DNA of 64,000 nt from Macrotrachela quadricornifera. Taxonomy: Eukaryota; Rotifera; Eurotatoria; Philodinida; Philodinidae. The stretch lies in contig JAJEKB010020357.1 of the NCBI GenBank assembly GCA_022393335.1, forward strand, positions 124,296 to 188,295, written 5' to 3'. Below the pieces are notes generated by a model. The model saw nothing but the letters and a program-made list of their open reading frames with translations, made no database searches and was not told the origin of the DNA. This document shows positions 35,569 to 49,800 of this stretch, piece after piece. A program made the position numbers and the translations under genes. Each line of letters begins with the position of its first letter. The first letter of the stretch is position 1.

Positions 35569-38500
35569 ATGGGTGTACCAAAGTTTTATCGATGGATATC
35601 AGAAAGATATCCAAATATTGGAGGAATAATCAATGATTATCAGGTATTCATATTTTTATTCATTTATAATATATTTATTATCTTTTTTTTTCTTATTCTA
35701 AAGATACCTGATTTTGATAATTTCTATTTGGATATGAATGGAATAATTCATACATGTTCACATATAAATGAAGATAATTGTGAAATAAATGTAACAGAAG
35801 AAGAAATATTTCGAAATATATTTTATTATCTTGATGTAAGTTTTAATTTAATTAAGAAAAAAAAATCTATGTAAAAATTTTCAAGTTTTTATTTCGAATG
35901 ATAAAACCAAAAAAAGTTTTTTTTATGGCTATTGATGGTGTTGCACCACGAGCAAAAATGAATCAACAACGTGCAAGACGTTTTCGTGCTGGTCGTGATC
36001 GAACAAAAAAATTACAAAGTCTTGCAGAAAAATCAGGTCGATCATTCAAAGAAACAGCTGCTAATCATTTTGATACAAATTCTATTACACCTGGTAAAAG
36101 ATATATTTATTTTTTATATTTGATATAAATTATTTCGTTCGGGTTTTTTTATTTTTTTAAAGGAACAAAATTCATGGTTAATCTTCATGAACAATTAAAA
36201 TATTTTATACATATTAAACTTACTACTGATCCATTATGGGAAAATGTTGATATTCATTTATCTGGTCATTTAGTAAATATTTTAAAATGAATTATTTTAT
36301 TGTTTTTTTATAATTTATTTTCTTTTTAATTAGACACCTGGTGAAGGTGAACATAAAATAATGGATTATATTCGATATATACGTTCACAACCTGGATATG
36401 ATATGAATACAAAACATTGTTTATATGGACTTGATGCAGATTTAGTAATATAAATGTGTTTTTTTCTTTATTTTGAAATAAAATAATAAATTTTTTAGAT
36501 TATGCTTGGGTTAGTAACGCATGAAATGCATTTTACACTCTTACGTGAAGAAGTTAAATATGGTTCAAAAAAAATAAATAAAATGTAACAATCAATATGT
36601 TGTTTCTTTTTTTAAATTAAATTTTTCAATATTTATAAATTAGTCTTTCACCTGAAGAAATTACTTGGCATTTACTTCATACATGTTTATTACGTGATTA
36701 TATCGATCTTGAATTTCGTTCACTAAGAGTAAGTTTAAAAGTATGTGTTTTGTTTTACTTTCATTATGAAAATATTTTTATTTTTAAAGAATAAATTAAA
36801 ATTTCCGTATAATCTTGAAAATATTATTGATGATTGGATACTTATGGGTTATTTAGTTGGAAATGATTTTATTCCACATTTACCACATTTTCATATTAAT
36901 GAAGAAGCATTAACAATCTTATGGGATACATATAAAAAAATTTTACCCACACTTGATGGTTAATTTAATTTGATATATTAAAATTTAATTGATTTTGTTT
37001 ATTTTTTAAATTTAGGTTATATGAATGAGAATGGTGAATTAAATTTACCACGTTTTGAGATTTATCTAACAGAATTAGCAAAATTCGATCATCAACGATA
37101 TGCAAATGATAATGATTCATTTAGACATTTAGATAAATTAAATAAATCTAAGAAAGGTTCATTCAAAAATAAATCTCATTCTGATAGTAGTGGTTTTGAT
37201 CTTGCCGTATTAGATAAATTAACGAATATATCAACAAATGAAAATCAAAATTCTAATAATGAAAAACTTGATAAAATTATTTTAAATGCACAAGTATCAT
37301 CTGATTTATCTTCATTATCAGATGATAATGATCCTTCATCAGATTCTGATACACTTAGTGCAAAATCAAATAATGATGATGATGATGATGATGATAAAAA
37401 AGAAACTTCTTCAGTAAAACCTAAAGTAATAAACAAAGATGATATTAATAAAATGCCATTAATTGAAGCTGAATTTCGTCAACATAAAAATCATTATTAT
37501 CGAGAAAAAATGAAAATTAATTTAACATCAACAGATCAACTTCAAATATATGTTGATCAATATATAGAAGCTTTACAATGGATTTTAAAATATTATTATC
37601 AAGGTTGTCAATCATGGTCATGGTTTTATCCACATCATTATGCACCATATTTATCAGATTTAAAAAATTTTAAAAATTTAAATATTATATTTAATAAAGG
37701 AATACCATTTAAACCATTTGAACAATTATTAAGTATGAAATTTTTATATCAATATTAGATTTATTTTATAAAATAGAGACTAAGGAGTTATATCTTATTT
37801 TTTAGAAAATGTTAAACAAATACTAAAATTACATATAGGATATCTTAAGAATCATGATCGATTTTGAACATAAACTACTACCTTTACTGACTGAAAAATA
37901 AAAATTTTTGCACTTTTTTAATTTTAAAAAGTAGAATACAACGCGTTTTACTTATTTAAACTTCGATTATTTTTAAAAACTTTGAGAATAAAATATATTC
38001 TTAAATTAATTGAAAAAAAAATAATTATTTTATAGGTGTTCTTCCACCAACAAGTAGTGATCTTTTACCAATTGAATTACAACCATTAATGAACGATCCT
38101 GCTAGTCCATTATTACATTTTTATCCTGAAAATTTTGAATTAGATCAAAATGAGAAAAAAAAAGATTGGGAAGCTATTGTTCTTCTTCCATTTATTGATG
38201 AAGAACTTCTCTTAAATACTATAACACAACATTATAATAAACTTGATTCAAATGAACAAAATCGTAATCAACAATATCCATCATTATGTTTTCGAACAAC
38301 ATCAAAATTACAACCAATAGAGAATTCTTTACAAAATAATCCATATTTTCCATCATTAAAAGAAACTCGAGCATCATTTAAAGAATTTTCAATTGATTAT
38401 TATCAATTAGAAAATCAACAAATAAAATATGGACGTTTTCAAGATAAAGATATGGTATATTTTCCTAAATTTCCAATTTTAAATGTTTTACCATATAAAT

Positions 38501-41500
38501 ATGATTATAAAACTAATGCTGTTAATTTATTTGAATCACGTTCACAAGCAGCAACTCTTGTTTTAAGTTTAACATATCGACCAGATTCAGATTGTATAAA
38601 ATATAATGATGAATGGAATCCTAAAAATGATAAATCTTCTTTACCATTTCAAATAACAAATCAACGATTATTAATTGAACGTTATCTTGGTAAATGTGTT
38701 TTTGTTAATTGGCCACATTTTCAATATGGAATTGTTTGTGCTATTAGTGATTATCGACATTTACATATATGGTCAAATATTCCTGGTGGTTCAGCATTTT
38801 ATTTTGAACCAATAAATAATGATAATAAACTAGATTATAAAAATTTTATTCAAACACCACTTAATGTATCGAATTCTGCATTTGAAATATCAATTGATAA
38901 TAATAATAATAAACCAGTTGCATGTGTATCATTACCAGCAAATGAAATACAAACACAAATGGAATATACAAAAGCACTTAATATTAATCGAAATTATGGA
39001 AATCGACAAGGTATTTCAATTGGACCAATACCTATTTTACTTTATGTTAGTCCATTGATTGGTTATCGTACAAAATGTTCATCATCATCAGACAAATGTC
39101 GAACAACAATGTGTTTTTCAAATCAAGCTTTAGCATATCCATTACAAACAACACTTTTTAAATTACCAAATTATAAATATGATTTCGACAAAATTCCTCA
39201 AACAATTCATGATTATTTTAAAATAAATGATTCTATATTTGGTCTTCAACAACCATATTATTCCTCTATAGGTCATGTAGAAAAAGTAAATAAAGATAAT
39301 CATGGAAAATATTCAGTTTTATGTCAAATGGAATCATCTGAACTAGTACATCAACCTGATATTCATCAAATAGCACCTAAATTAAATAAATATCAATTAA
39401 AATATTTTACAGCACAAGAGATTGGTGATCGTTTAAATATCTTACCTTGTGTTATATCAAAAATAACTGGAAAAGTTAATGTTATTGGTAAAACTAATCG
39501 ACGTCGAAAAGCTAATCCGACTAATATTGGACTTTTATGGAAGTCTAATAAACCTGTTAAACAGGTAGATAATACTTAAAATTTATTTGTTAAAATCTCT
39601 AATGAATATTAATCGTTCAAATATTGAATCAAGCAGATATTACAGTCCTCGGTAGATTCAATTTTTTAATATCTGCCTCTAATTTGGTCTCCTCTGAGAA
39701 TATTATTTATTTATAATAGATTAGCTTTTTTCTAGAATTTAGTAATTCGATAAAAATTGTAAATTTTATCAAGATACGGAATACATATTAAATTAACATT
39801 AAGAGAATCTTATTAGTTCAAAAGTGACTTCAGAATATTAATAGAAATATTCTAAAATAAAATTGTTGTTAATGTCTAACTTTTTTGAATAGAACATATT
39901 GGAATGAAAATTATTCGCGATATTGATTTCAGAACACGTCGATTAAAAGAAAAAACAGATTAACATTTATCTCATCACTGTCGCATCGAATATTATTTGT
40001 TGATATTTTTTATAAACGTTGATAAACAAAAATAGAATAACATTAGTATGATTTCTTAGTATTATTTTGAGATGAGATCACGTGAATTTGTTCATAGTAT
40101 GGAGAAGAATAATAAATTGTCAAATTTTTCAAAATCATTGAGCTCATATCTATGATACATACATACGGATGACAAGCACTGATAGCTTTTTCACACATTG
40201 ATTTTTAGATCAATCATAAACCAATATATATATATATATAAGTCGGTAGATTATGCTAGGCGAACAAGCTGGACGCTGCTCGAAGTTTCACTCATATCTA
40301 ACTTGATCTGATAAGGTCCAATTTGTATCTATCAGCGGTTTGATTTGTAGGACCGTGATAAAGATAAATAAGAGATTTATAGAAAAGCTACAAGACATTA
40401 TTTTTATTTGAAATTGCCTTTATGAAGAGGTCCCGCGACCATAGAGAAGCTCTAAGAAATTAAAGTTGAAATGGACATTTTATTCTCGAGATACTAAATT
40501 TCCAAAACTGTTCACTTTTTTTGACTTTCTTGTGATAGATGATCATTGTTTTTAGACATTCAATAACATAAGAAAGAAGCATCGATTTTGGCTGAAATTT
40601 TTCGGACATTTCAATAACCATGAGTCTCCTACATAGGCAAAATTTTAGATCAAAATAATTTTGTTTAATATTTTTATATACACATTATCAGATGTCAAAT
40701 ATTTAATGTAATGGTCATCAATCGGATTCAACAGCTCAAGGAGTGATAGCCTTCTTAATGATTTTAACTAATAACATTAAGATCTACTATAATAGACAAA
40801 ACATGAGCTGAAAGTTAATAGAACAGTTTAATTACTTCAGATTTCTATTATATAAACTTATTTTTTGCTTTAATATGGAAAGACGATATATAGTACTCAT
40901 TTTTGCATTGTTAGACATCGGAAATGTGCTTATCAATGAAAAAGACTATTAGTCATCATTATTAGTATTTAGATTAGTGATGCTCATTGTGACTGACAAC
41001 TTGTCGATGTACACCATGCTTAATATTTAACTCTTTTGGGCTACAATAAACGATTAAAAAAGGCGCCGCTATCGTGATAGATGTTTCCAAAATAAATAAC
41101 TAATCTTGAGGGTGAAGCTGTTTTTGAAAAAAAGTACGAGCATAAAAAAATGACTTGTTTTAATCAGTATAATTGAGTAAGTTTCATTATTCAAATTCAG
41201 TTGACTAATAATTTTCATCTTTAAATTATTATAAAATGAGTTGAAAATAGAAAATCTTATTTAGATGAATCCAGATTTTCTATAACTGAACGAATTTTTA
41301 TTTTTAGCTTCATGGTTATACAAGAAAAATGGATGAAGTATGGTATTATTCCGATGCAGCTATAATTATTATATCTGATTATGTATCACGGTTAGTTTTT
41401 CTTATTGTAACGATAATAAAATATTTAATATTCTTTAGTTTTCCTGAAATTATTAATGAAATACAAAAAAAACCAAGAGATGATAATTATTTCGAATCAA

Positions 41501-43230
41501 ATATTTGGCCAGATAAAGATGGGTAATTATAAAAAAATATTCAATTTATCATTATAGTTGATAAATAAAAATTTAATTGTTTTCATTTTTTTTAATAGGA
41601 AACATGAATTACAAAAAGTTCGTATATGGATTAAAAGTTTACCAACTTATTCAATGTCATTAGCAGATAGTAGTTGGCAAATACTTGATGAACCTATTGT
41701 TAATGAAATTGAAAAAAATGTTAAAACATTTTATACAGTAAAATTTTTTTTTTATATGAAAATATTTCTATTTTGCTTTTTATTCATAGAAACAATTAGC
41801 AAAAAATTCACCTAAAACAATAAAAACTATTCCTTTGGATCCACATAATTTATTTAAACCAAATGAATCATTTGGTATGTGTAATCCAGATGCGAGTACA
41901 ATATTTTACATATATGATCGGGTTGTTAATGTATCTTCTGCAACGGGTATACCTATTGGTACACGTGGTACAATTATTGGTATTACATTTGGACGAACTA
42001 ATTTAGATATATACTATGAAGTATTATTTGATAATTTACCTTCAAATAGTCTTCATGTTATATTACTTGGAAAAAATCAACAAAGATGTCGTATTAAAGT
42101 TCGTTCATATCATTTACTTAATTATTCTCATTCACTTCGACTTCGTTCAATGAATTCTCATCAACGACGATCTATAACTTCAAATAATATTTCAGAACCA
42201 TATTCACATGAACAAATATCAAGTTTTCGACAACAACAACAATCGGCTCGTACTTTCAAAAAGGATTCAAACGATAATAATACAGTACCTAAACCAAAAT
42301 CAGCACCACCATTATCTACACGTGATAAACCAGATTTTATTAAAAATAATGAACAAGAATCAATAATAAATAATTTATCATCAACAGAAATACCAACACA
42401 ACCTGGTATTTCAATGGAAAATCCATCTTTAATTACATCACATGTGGAAAATTTATCTGATTCAAAAATCATACCACCACCACCACCAATGAATGTTAAT
42501 ATACCAGCAGAAACACATTCGACATCTTCAACTTTAAATTCATCAGCAGATCCTTTTTTTTTGCGTGCCATTCAAGATTTTGAACCAGTAGAAAATGCTC
42601 TACAACAATCATCAGAAATTAACGCATCAATACCATCACAGCCTTTTAATCCTGGAATGTCCTTTCAGCAACAATGGTCATATCCACCATATCAATATGT
42701 TCAACCTCCATGTATATGATTAACTTTTTCTTTCATTATAAAATTTTTATTATTATCTTTTAGTAACAACTGAAAGTACCGAATATATGTCACAAATGCC
42801 ACCATATCCATTTGAACAACAATTTCCGGCGTATATGCCATTTGGATCTCAACAACCAGCAAATTACTATCCTTTTTCATCATTCAATCCAATGGGTCAA
42901 GGTCCCCCGCAGTTCTATGACTTAAATGGTCAATCGTTTTTGCCAATATATGATATACCTCCGGAAAATCCATATCCTGACTATACTATTCAGCCTATGG
43001 CTACTTCAATGCCTATAAATTATGCCCAACAACAACAACAACAACAAGCATTACCAATGCAAATGCAAAATATATCTATGGGATCAGGTCAATCTACAAC
43101 AACTTCTCATATCCCATCTCAATCTTCACCATTACAACCTCAGCAAATGACTTCAGCTCCTCCAATAAATAGAGCAACTCTTCAATTTATTCCATCTCAG
43201 GTGTTCCGTAATAGACCTAAAAAATCATAA
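35569..43230 (+). CDS. XRN1: 5'-3' exoribonuclease 1 (XRN1)
   Basis: Fifteen exons: 35569-35643, 35704-35835, 35886-36093, 36163-36272, 36334-36444, 36499-36584, 36644-36728, 36790-36958, 37016-37732, 38036-39564, 41308-41390, 41439-41522, 41599-41737, 41790-42711 and 42764-43230. They give 1638 residues, against about 1700 in human. The nuclease opens [16 protein letters not shown]35 (YLDMNG), [10 protein letters not shown] and LDADL supply acidic metal ligands, and the 5'-phosphate pocket region [16 protein letters not shown] is intact. [10 protein letters not shown] follows. An acidic insert with a poly-Asp run lies in exon 9. PAZ/Tudor/SH3-like regions follow ([21 protein letters not shown]). 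The tail is Pro/Gln-rich and disordered. XRN1 degrades decapped mRNA in the cytoplasm. Intron 10 is 1.74 kb with no gene seen in it. Confidence 0.97.
39565..41307 (+). other. Large XRN1 intron 10
   Basis: A 1743-bp intron between exons encoding the end of the PAZ/Tudor region and the [11 protein letters not shown] segment. It contains an AT run at 40223-40240 and no recognised exon on either strand. Confidence 0.7.
40223..40240. repeat. AT dinucleotide tract
   Basis: About nine AT units within XRN1 intron 10. Confidence 0.8.
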
Positions 43231-43679
43231 ATGAAAACTAAAACAAACTTTTAACAACAATCTATTTTCCTATTATCCTTTTTTTTAATGAATTACACGC
43301 ATTGTAAGAAAATGTTTGTTTTCTGCTCGTTTCTTCATTGTGATTATAGTAATTTTTTGTTTTTCTTGTTGATATATCTTTTATAATACTGATTCAAAAG
43401 ATTTTGTTTTCATGTCTTTCAATTTCTTGAAGGATGTGATATTTAAATATGAAGTTTTTGGTGTTTTTTTGTGCATGTGAATAAAAGAAAGAAATTACAG
43501 CAGACAAGAAATACATTTAAATTATTTTTTTTTGATAAATTCTGTTTCTTCAAATAATGATTATAATTTTTTTCTTATTTCTTTTTAGTAATAAATATTA
43601 TGACTAAATAGAACTAAGATTTAATTATTTTTACATAGAAATTATTTTTTATTTTAATAATATTCGGATTTTATTTTAG

Positions 43680-45222
43680 ATGACTAGTAGTACAACTACA
43701 ACAATGAATGCATCAATTGATTCACAATTAGATTGTGCACTTGATTTGATGCGACGTTTACCTCCACAACAAGTGGAAAAAAATCTTTCTGATCTTATTG
43801 ATCTTATACCTAATTTAACTGAAGAACTTTTAGCTGCTATTGATCAACCACTTAAAGTTGTTCGTGATCGAACAGTTGGTAAAGATTATTTATTATGTGA
43901 TTATAATCGTGATGGTGATTCATATAGATCACCATGGACAAATACATATACACCACCTTTTGATGGTATGTTTTATTTCAATTGAAATTAATTAATTAAA
44001 TACATTACAATCAAAATCAGGGATAAAAAAAATTTTCTCTGATTGTTTATTAATTGAGTAAACTTAAATGAAGTTCTTGATAGAGCTAGCTTTTTTTTGC
44101 AGATATATTTTTAAATTTAATTAGCAAAGAGAATGGACTAAGCGTACGAAATTATTTGCAACAGTAATATTATAAAATCCATTTTCATATGTAAACGTAT
44201 ATGAAATCACTCTTGCTCGAAATCTAATTTCATGTCAAATATGAATTTTAATATACTACGCTTCGCTGTACAATTTTCTCTCATTTAATTTAGAAATATT
44301 TCTTTATACTCTCATCACGAAATACATGCAAATTTGTGACGCTATATTTAGTAATGAAATTTTATTAGGCTTAATTCGAAAAGCTATAATCGATTTTGAC
44401 TTAGTTTTAAAAACATTACAAGCAATAAATTTTACTATATATATCTTCAAATATGATGCAAAACTTTAGTCTATCTATAAAATTTATTAGACAGTTAACC
44501 AGAAAATTTTCATAGATACATTGAAAAAATGAGCGAATTTAGACTATACCATTTTCTCTTCGAAAACTATAAATATTATAAGCAACGGTTTACTAAAATT
44601 TTTATAATGATTTAATAAAGAGATATATATATATATATTCATTTTTCCAGGAAATCTTCCATCTGATCGTCTTCGTCAATTAGAAATCGATGCAAATCAA
44701 GCATTTGAACAATATCGTGAAATGTATTTTGAAGGTGGTGTTTCATCTGTATATTTTTGGGATCTTGAAAATGGTTTTGCTGGTGTTGTACTTATAAAAA
44801 AAGTTGGTGATGGTAGTAAAAAAATTAAAGGTTGTTGGGATTCAATTCATGTTATTGAAGTACAAGAAAAACAAAATGGTCGTTTAGCACATTATAAATT
44901 AACATCAACAGTTATGCTTTGGTTACAAACACATAAAACAATGTCTGGTATGATGAATTTAGGTGGAAGTTTAACACGACAACTTGAAAGTGATTCTCAA
45001 ATAACAGAATTTTCTCAACATATTATTAATATTGGTAAAATGGTTGAAGAAATGGAAAATAAAATTCGACAAACACTTAATTCAATTTATTTTGGTAAAA
45101 CAAAAGATATTTTAAATAGTTTAAGAAATTCCGAAAATTTTCAAGGTCGTATTCGTTTACAACAAGCTAATTTTACAGGTGAATTACAAACTGCACTTAA
45201 TCGTACAAGACCAGTTGAATAA
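43680..45222 (+). CDS. CAPZB: F-actin-capping protein subunit beta
   Basis: Two exons, 43680-43965 and 44651-45222, join in phase to 285 residues, the usual CapZ-beta length plus a short Ser/Thr head. Invariant family blocks include [77 protein letters not shown] and NLGGSLTRQ. CapZ-beta pairs with CapZ-alpha to cap actin barbed ends, and also works in dynactin and the WASH complex. An AG preceded by a T-rich tract ends directly at the ATG (TTTTAG-ATG). An untranslated leader exon or a spliced leader is therefore probably joined at the start codon itself. The 685-bp intron holds nothing recognised. The gene begins 449 bp downstream of the XRN1 stop, on the same strand. Confidence 0.97.
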
Positions 45223-45443
45223 AATCGTTTCAAAATATTTTATTTTTATTTAAAAAAACAAAAAAAAACTGAGAATTAATTATAATTTTCTTTTTTTTGT
45301 TTAAATTTGCTTATTTTTATCTATATCAAAGCTTCATGATGCATGTGGTATTTCTTTATTGCGTACATGTACAGTTCATTATATAACTAAAATAAAAAAA
45401 AACAAAAAAACAAACTTTTTTTAGATCTTATTATTTATTTATA

Positions 45444-46866
45444 ATGCTTAAGAGAACGTCGACTCCATCATCAAAAAAAAATTTTCATAAAATTTTATTA
45501 CAAACAAATAGAATTGAAAATTGTTCAAAAAGTACAAATACATCAAATGATATTGATGATATATTAATTCAAGGAGAAAATATGAATGATAATGAATTTG
45601 AAAAATTTATTCAAAGTAAATTTCCTTTTGTTCTTTTTTTTTTTTTAATAAGAATTATTTTTGAATTCATAAGTGGAAGAAATTTACTAGATGAATAAAT
45701 TCTTTTGTAACAAATTTCAAGTGTTAAAAAAATAAAAGAATTTTTAACTTGTTAGAAATGAATATTTTATTTAATTTCTATTAGAATTGCAAATTTACTT
45801 TTGTTTTTATTAATAGAATTTCAAAGTGATATTAATGAGGACTAAATAGGGTAGTGTACTTTAGTTCAAAAAAACTATTCAACAATTTTTAAGAACTCAT
45901 TTGATATAATCTTAGAATAATATTCATCTGTTGTCTTTTGAAATATATATATCGATATAATAAATTATTAAGATAAATATTTAAATTAATTCAGCAAAGA
46001 AAAATAATGAGTACTTACTAAAAAAAGAAACTGATAAAGTAAAAAAGTACAATAGCAATTTAAGACTTTATTGTAATGATAAAATACTTAATCATACATT
46101 CTACTAATTTTTTTCATTCATGAAAAAACTTAAACAAAATTCGATATAAATTGACCCATTATTTTTATTCTCAATGATTCTATCATGACGTATGCACATA
46201 CTTGTTCAATTAACTCGTCAATTGATTTTGAAATTGCATCAAGTGTAATCTTTCGACATTTTTTTTTTTAGTTATTGCATTTTTTTCAAGTTTTGCATAG
46301 AAAATCTATATAAAAAAAATTTTCTTTCTTCATATTAAATACTCATTTTTGTTAAATATTGTATAAAATAAGTATATTCATTGAGCACATCCTTTTCCGT
46401 TCTATTTATTTGAATAGAAAAAAATAGAAACTTCTATTAATCAGATTATTTTAAAAATATGATCTTTTATATAATAGTTCATGCATCGAATAGCTATTGG
46501 AAAATATTAGCTGAACGTGCTCGAATTAAACTTGAAGTTCAATTAAGAGAAAATCGACAAGTATATATTAATGAAAAAGAAAAAAATTTATTTATTTATT
46601 TCTTTTTTTATTATTATTGTTTATAGCTTCATGAATTATTTAATGAATTAATTAAAGAAAATGAACAATTACAAAATAAAAATGAACAATGTGAATATTT
46701 AACAAATATATTTAATGTATGTATACAAGTATTAAATTTCTGTTGTTTTATTTTTTTTAAATATATATTTTTATTTTAGTCAATAATATCAGAACATGAT
46801 AGTGGTATTGAATTACATACAATTGATGAATCTCCAATAGTAAAACGACAAAAAATATCATATTAG
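45444..46866 (+). CDS. GMNN: Geminin-like coiled-coil protein
   Basis: Four exons, 45444-45615, 46478-46560, 46627-46716 and 46780-46866, join in phase to 143 residues. A Ser/Thr/Lys-rich N-terminus (1-50) precedes the geminin signature SYWKILAERARIKLEVQLRE (about 62-81). A heptad coiled coil follows to about residue 115 (LHELF..LIKENEQLQNK..CEYLTNIF). The SYWK.LAE..R..L...L.EN..LH pattern is shared by geminin, GEMC1 and multicilin. The short C-terminus lacks the TIRT-type domain of multicilin/GEMC1, which favours geminin. Geminin dimers bind CDT1 and block DNA re-licensing. No clear RxxL destruction box was seen near the N-terminus. Intron 1 is 862 bp. It is much shorter than vertebrate geminin (about 209 residues). 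Confidence 0.82.
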
Positions 46867-49800
46867 ACAAATTTTATCGATTTATAATGAAATATAAAAT
46901 AATTTTATTTATAAATATGTATTATATTAAAAATATTAGATTTTTATAAAGCATATGTTATCAATTTTCACTGTCTTTTCTTTAAATGTTTAAATAAATA
47001 AATCTAGTCGTCTCTTTCGATATATACATATATATAAACGTCATTATGATAATATCGATGGAATCGATTATTTTATAGTTTATATGACCTTTATATATAC
47101 TTTTTGATTGTACGTAAAAAACAAAAAATAAGATGCATAGAAAAATTAGAGTTCCCTTTGTATTCAACTATTGAATATATATATGTATCATGTACTTGAT
47201 CTGGTCATGTTGACAAAATACTAATAGAGTGAGAAAAAAAAAAATTTGATATTTGTCATTATAATAAAAATATGTCTTCTGGCATTTTTCTTTTTCTGTC
47301 ACAAAAACTATTGATATGTTGTTCGAGAAAGAATCTGCATATGATAATGATTAACTGTCAACATTAAGTAATGAAATAATAAAAGTTATTTTCTGATCCT
47401 ATCGATAAATTACTTTCTGATCAATTTCATTAATAATTAACAATAAACGATTATTTTAAATATATTTATATATTATTTCAAATAAAAATTTTTTTTTTTA
47501 CATTATAAATCAAGGATATTCATATCACAATTGTATAACAATATATAAGAAATTAAACAAGACTCACTTGCTATATTACATAAACACAATTAGAAAATAT
47601 TGTTTGTTCGTCTTCATTTTCTCTTATCATCATCATCTATTTTTGATGACAAACAACATGAGGTTCGTATAACCACATCCAATGTTGCTTGTCAATCAGA
47701 TTAACTAGTGCATTCTATTTCTCTTTTCTTTTCTCTCTTTTTTTGTTGTTGTTGATTTCCCTTGTTGCTGTCTTTCCTTCGAGATAATATTCTCATTTGA
47801 TATCTCATAAACACGCATACGTAACTGTCAATAAAATGCATATAAAAGATAAAAATCGAACAATGTTTATTCATCAAAAAGAACAGGTGTCTGTAAGATT
47901 AAAACATAATCTATATATATATAAGAAATAATATTGTTTATTTGAGTAAGAAACATATTTTAACGATTTCTTTCATGGTTATAGAAACCTATTAGATATG
48001 AAATGATCATAGTCATCTTTTTCTTCTTCTTCTTCTTCTTCTCATTTTCTCATTAAAATGAAATAGATAGAAGAAAAAAAACCGACTCATTTTTCTTTAA
48101 GTGTTTTCAAGTAAAAAAGTCATGCAATGAATTCTAATACGATATTCAACTAAAATACTTTATTATAATATTCTTTTTAAAGTAAGCAACGAAAAATTAG
48201 AATTTATTATAAGATATAATAATAAATGAAATTTAGATTTCATTATCTTGTAATATTTTATCTATTTACTTAAATTATTTAATAAATTTAAAAAAGAAAA
48301 AGAAAGAAACACTTAAAAATTTTATTTTTTGATAAATATGAAAGTTAATATGATAATCGTCTGCTAAAAATAGAGATAGTTGAAAAAGTCTTCCACATGA
48401 TTTCATCTTTAACAATTGAATGATTCTCATAAATTGCTTGGAAAAAAATCTCTTCAAATTTTTTCAACTGTAGATAATAATATTTTACTTTCATTTTATT
48501 TTTCACATTATTAAAGAAAAATGATTGAAGAAATAATGAGTAAAATATTATTTTTTCTTATTCTATACCTTGAATTGTCATATATTTTAAGGTCATTTTT
48601 AAAGAAATCATATAGTATAACTTCGTGATATTTATAAGATGATTATAAAAAATATAATGTCATACTGATATTGTTTGTAAGAAAACAAGTCAAGTATAGT
48701 ATGTATATTAAAGTTTATTTAAGAAAATATAAATAGAACTGATAGTAGCTTTTATGATTTTCTTTTAATGATCAATTATGATAACATACGTTAGAATTCT
48801 GGTTATCTAATATGATCTTAATTTCTTTTCTTTCTTTTTTTTTGTATAGAAACGTTTACAATTAAGATAATGCAACTTCATCAGATAAATGTTTTCTTTT
48901 ATCCGTATGTTATTTATAAATAATAAAAGAATCATTTTCCTCTTCTTTTTTTTTAAATAAAAGAAAAGTAATCTACATAAGAAAATAAGCAGTTTCACAT
49001 GAAGAAGTGCTAATATTTCATTAAATTTCTAGAATATTAGATGACAGAAAAGCGTCTTTAGAGAAAATAATAAAATGTCTATTGTAAGATCTTGCTTTTT
49101 TTTTTCTTCTATGATTATACTCTTCATCGTTTAAGGCATCCGATGAACAACCATGATATAAAATAAGACAAAAAAAACTAATTTAACTGATGTTATATAT
49201 AATGTATTTTTTTTCTTCTAGAGAATATTATCTTTGAAATGTAGCCATATTGGAAAACATATGTAAGTTAAAAGCAAATAAAAATTGAGAAAACAAACTC
49301 TTTTAAACGATTTTTTTTTCTATTTGATTATTTTATTGTGTTAATTTTATGTATCTCATATGAGTAAATTATTTCTATTGACCTTATATTCACTTTTGAA
49401 CTAGTATATTACTATGTCTATTTTTTATTTAATTGTATCTTTTTAAAATGGAACACATGATGTCAATAAATAAGAGATAGAAAGCATCGATAAGTACCGT
49501 TGCACGTAATTATTAATTCAATGTTGATATGAGTGTCAAAAAAAAAAATCAGCGAATCATTCTTGTTTGTGTTGCTTATAGAATTAGGATGCTTTCATTC
49601 TGTTTCTCTTCCTTTTTGTCGATACTAAGTACTCATTCGAAGAAGAAAAAAAAAAGAAAAGGCAAAAATCAGTTCTGATAATGATTCCTTCTTGATTACC
49701 TATCATTAATACCGAACAAAAATCTCTTTGCATTTCCGTAATATATTGAACATAATAATAAAGTAACTATTTTTAGTTTTATATAGAAAATTCACCAGAT

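Noticed and set aside
37245..37436. Antisense open frame over the XRN1 acidic insert
   Set aside because: It is the mirror of a GAT-rich coding repeat (poly-Asp gives poly-Ser) and has no independent support.
42161..42571. 136-codon antisense open frame over the XRN1 tail
   Set aside because: It is a shadow of the Pro/Gln/Ser-rich coding exon 14; the plus-strand reading is in phase with the rest of XRN1.
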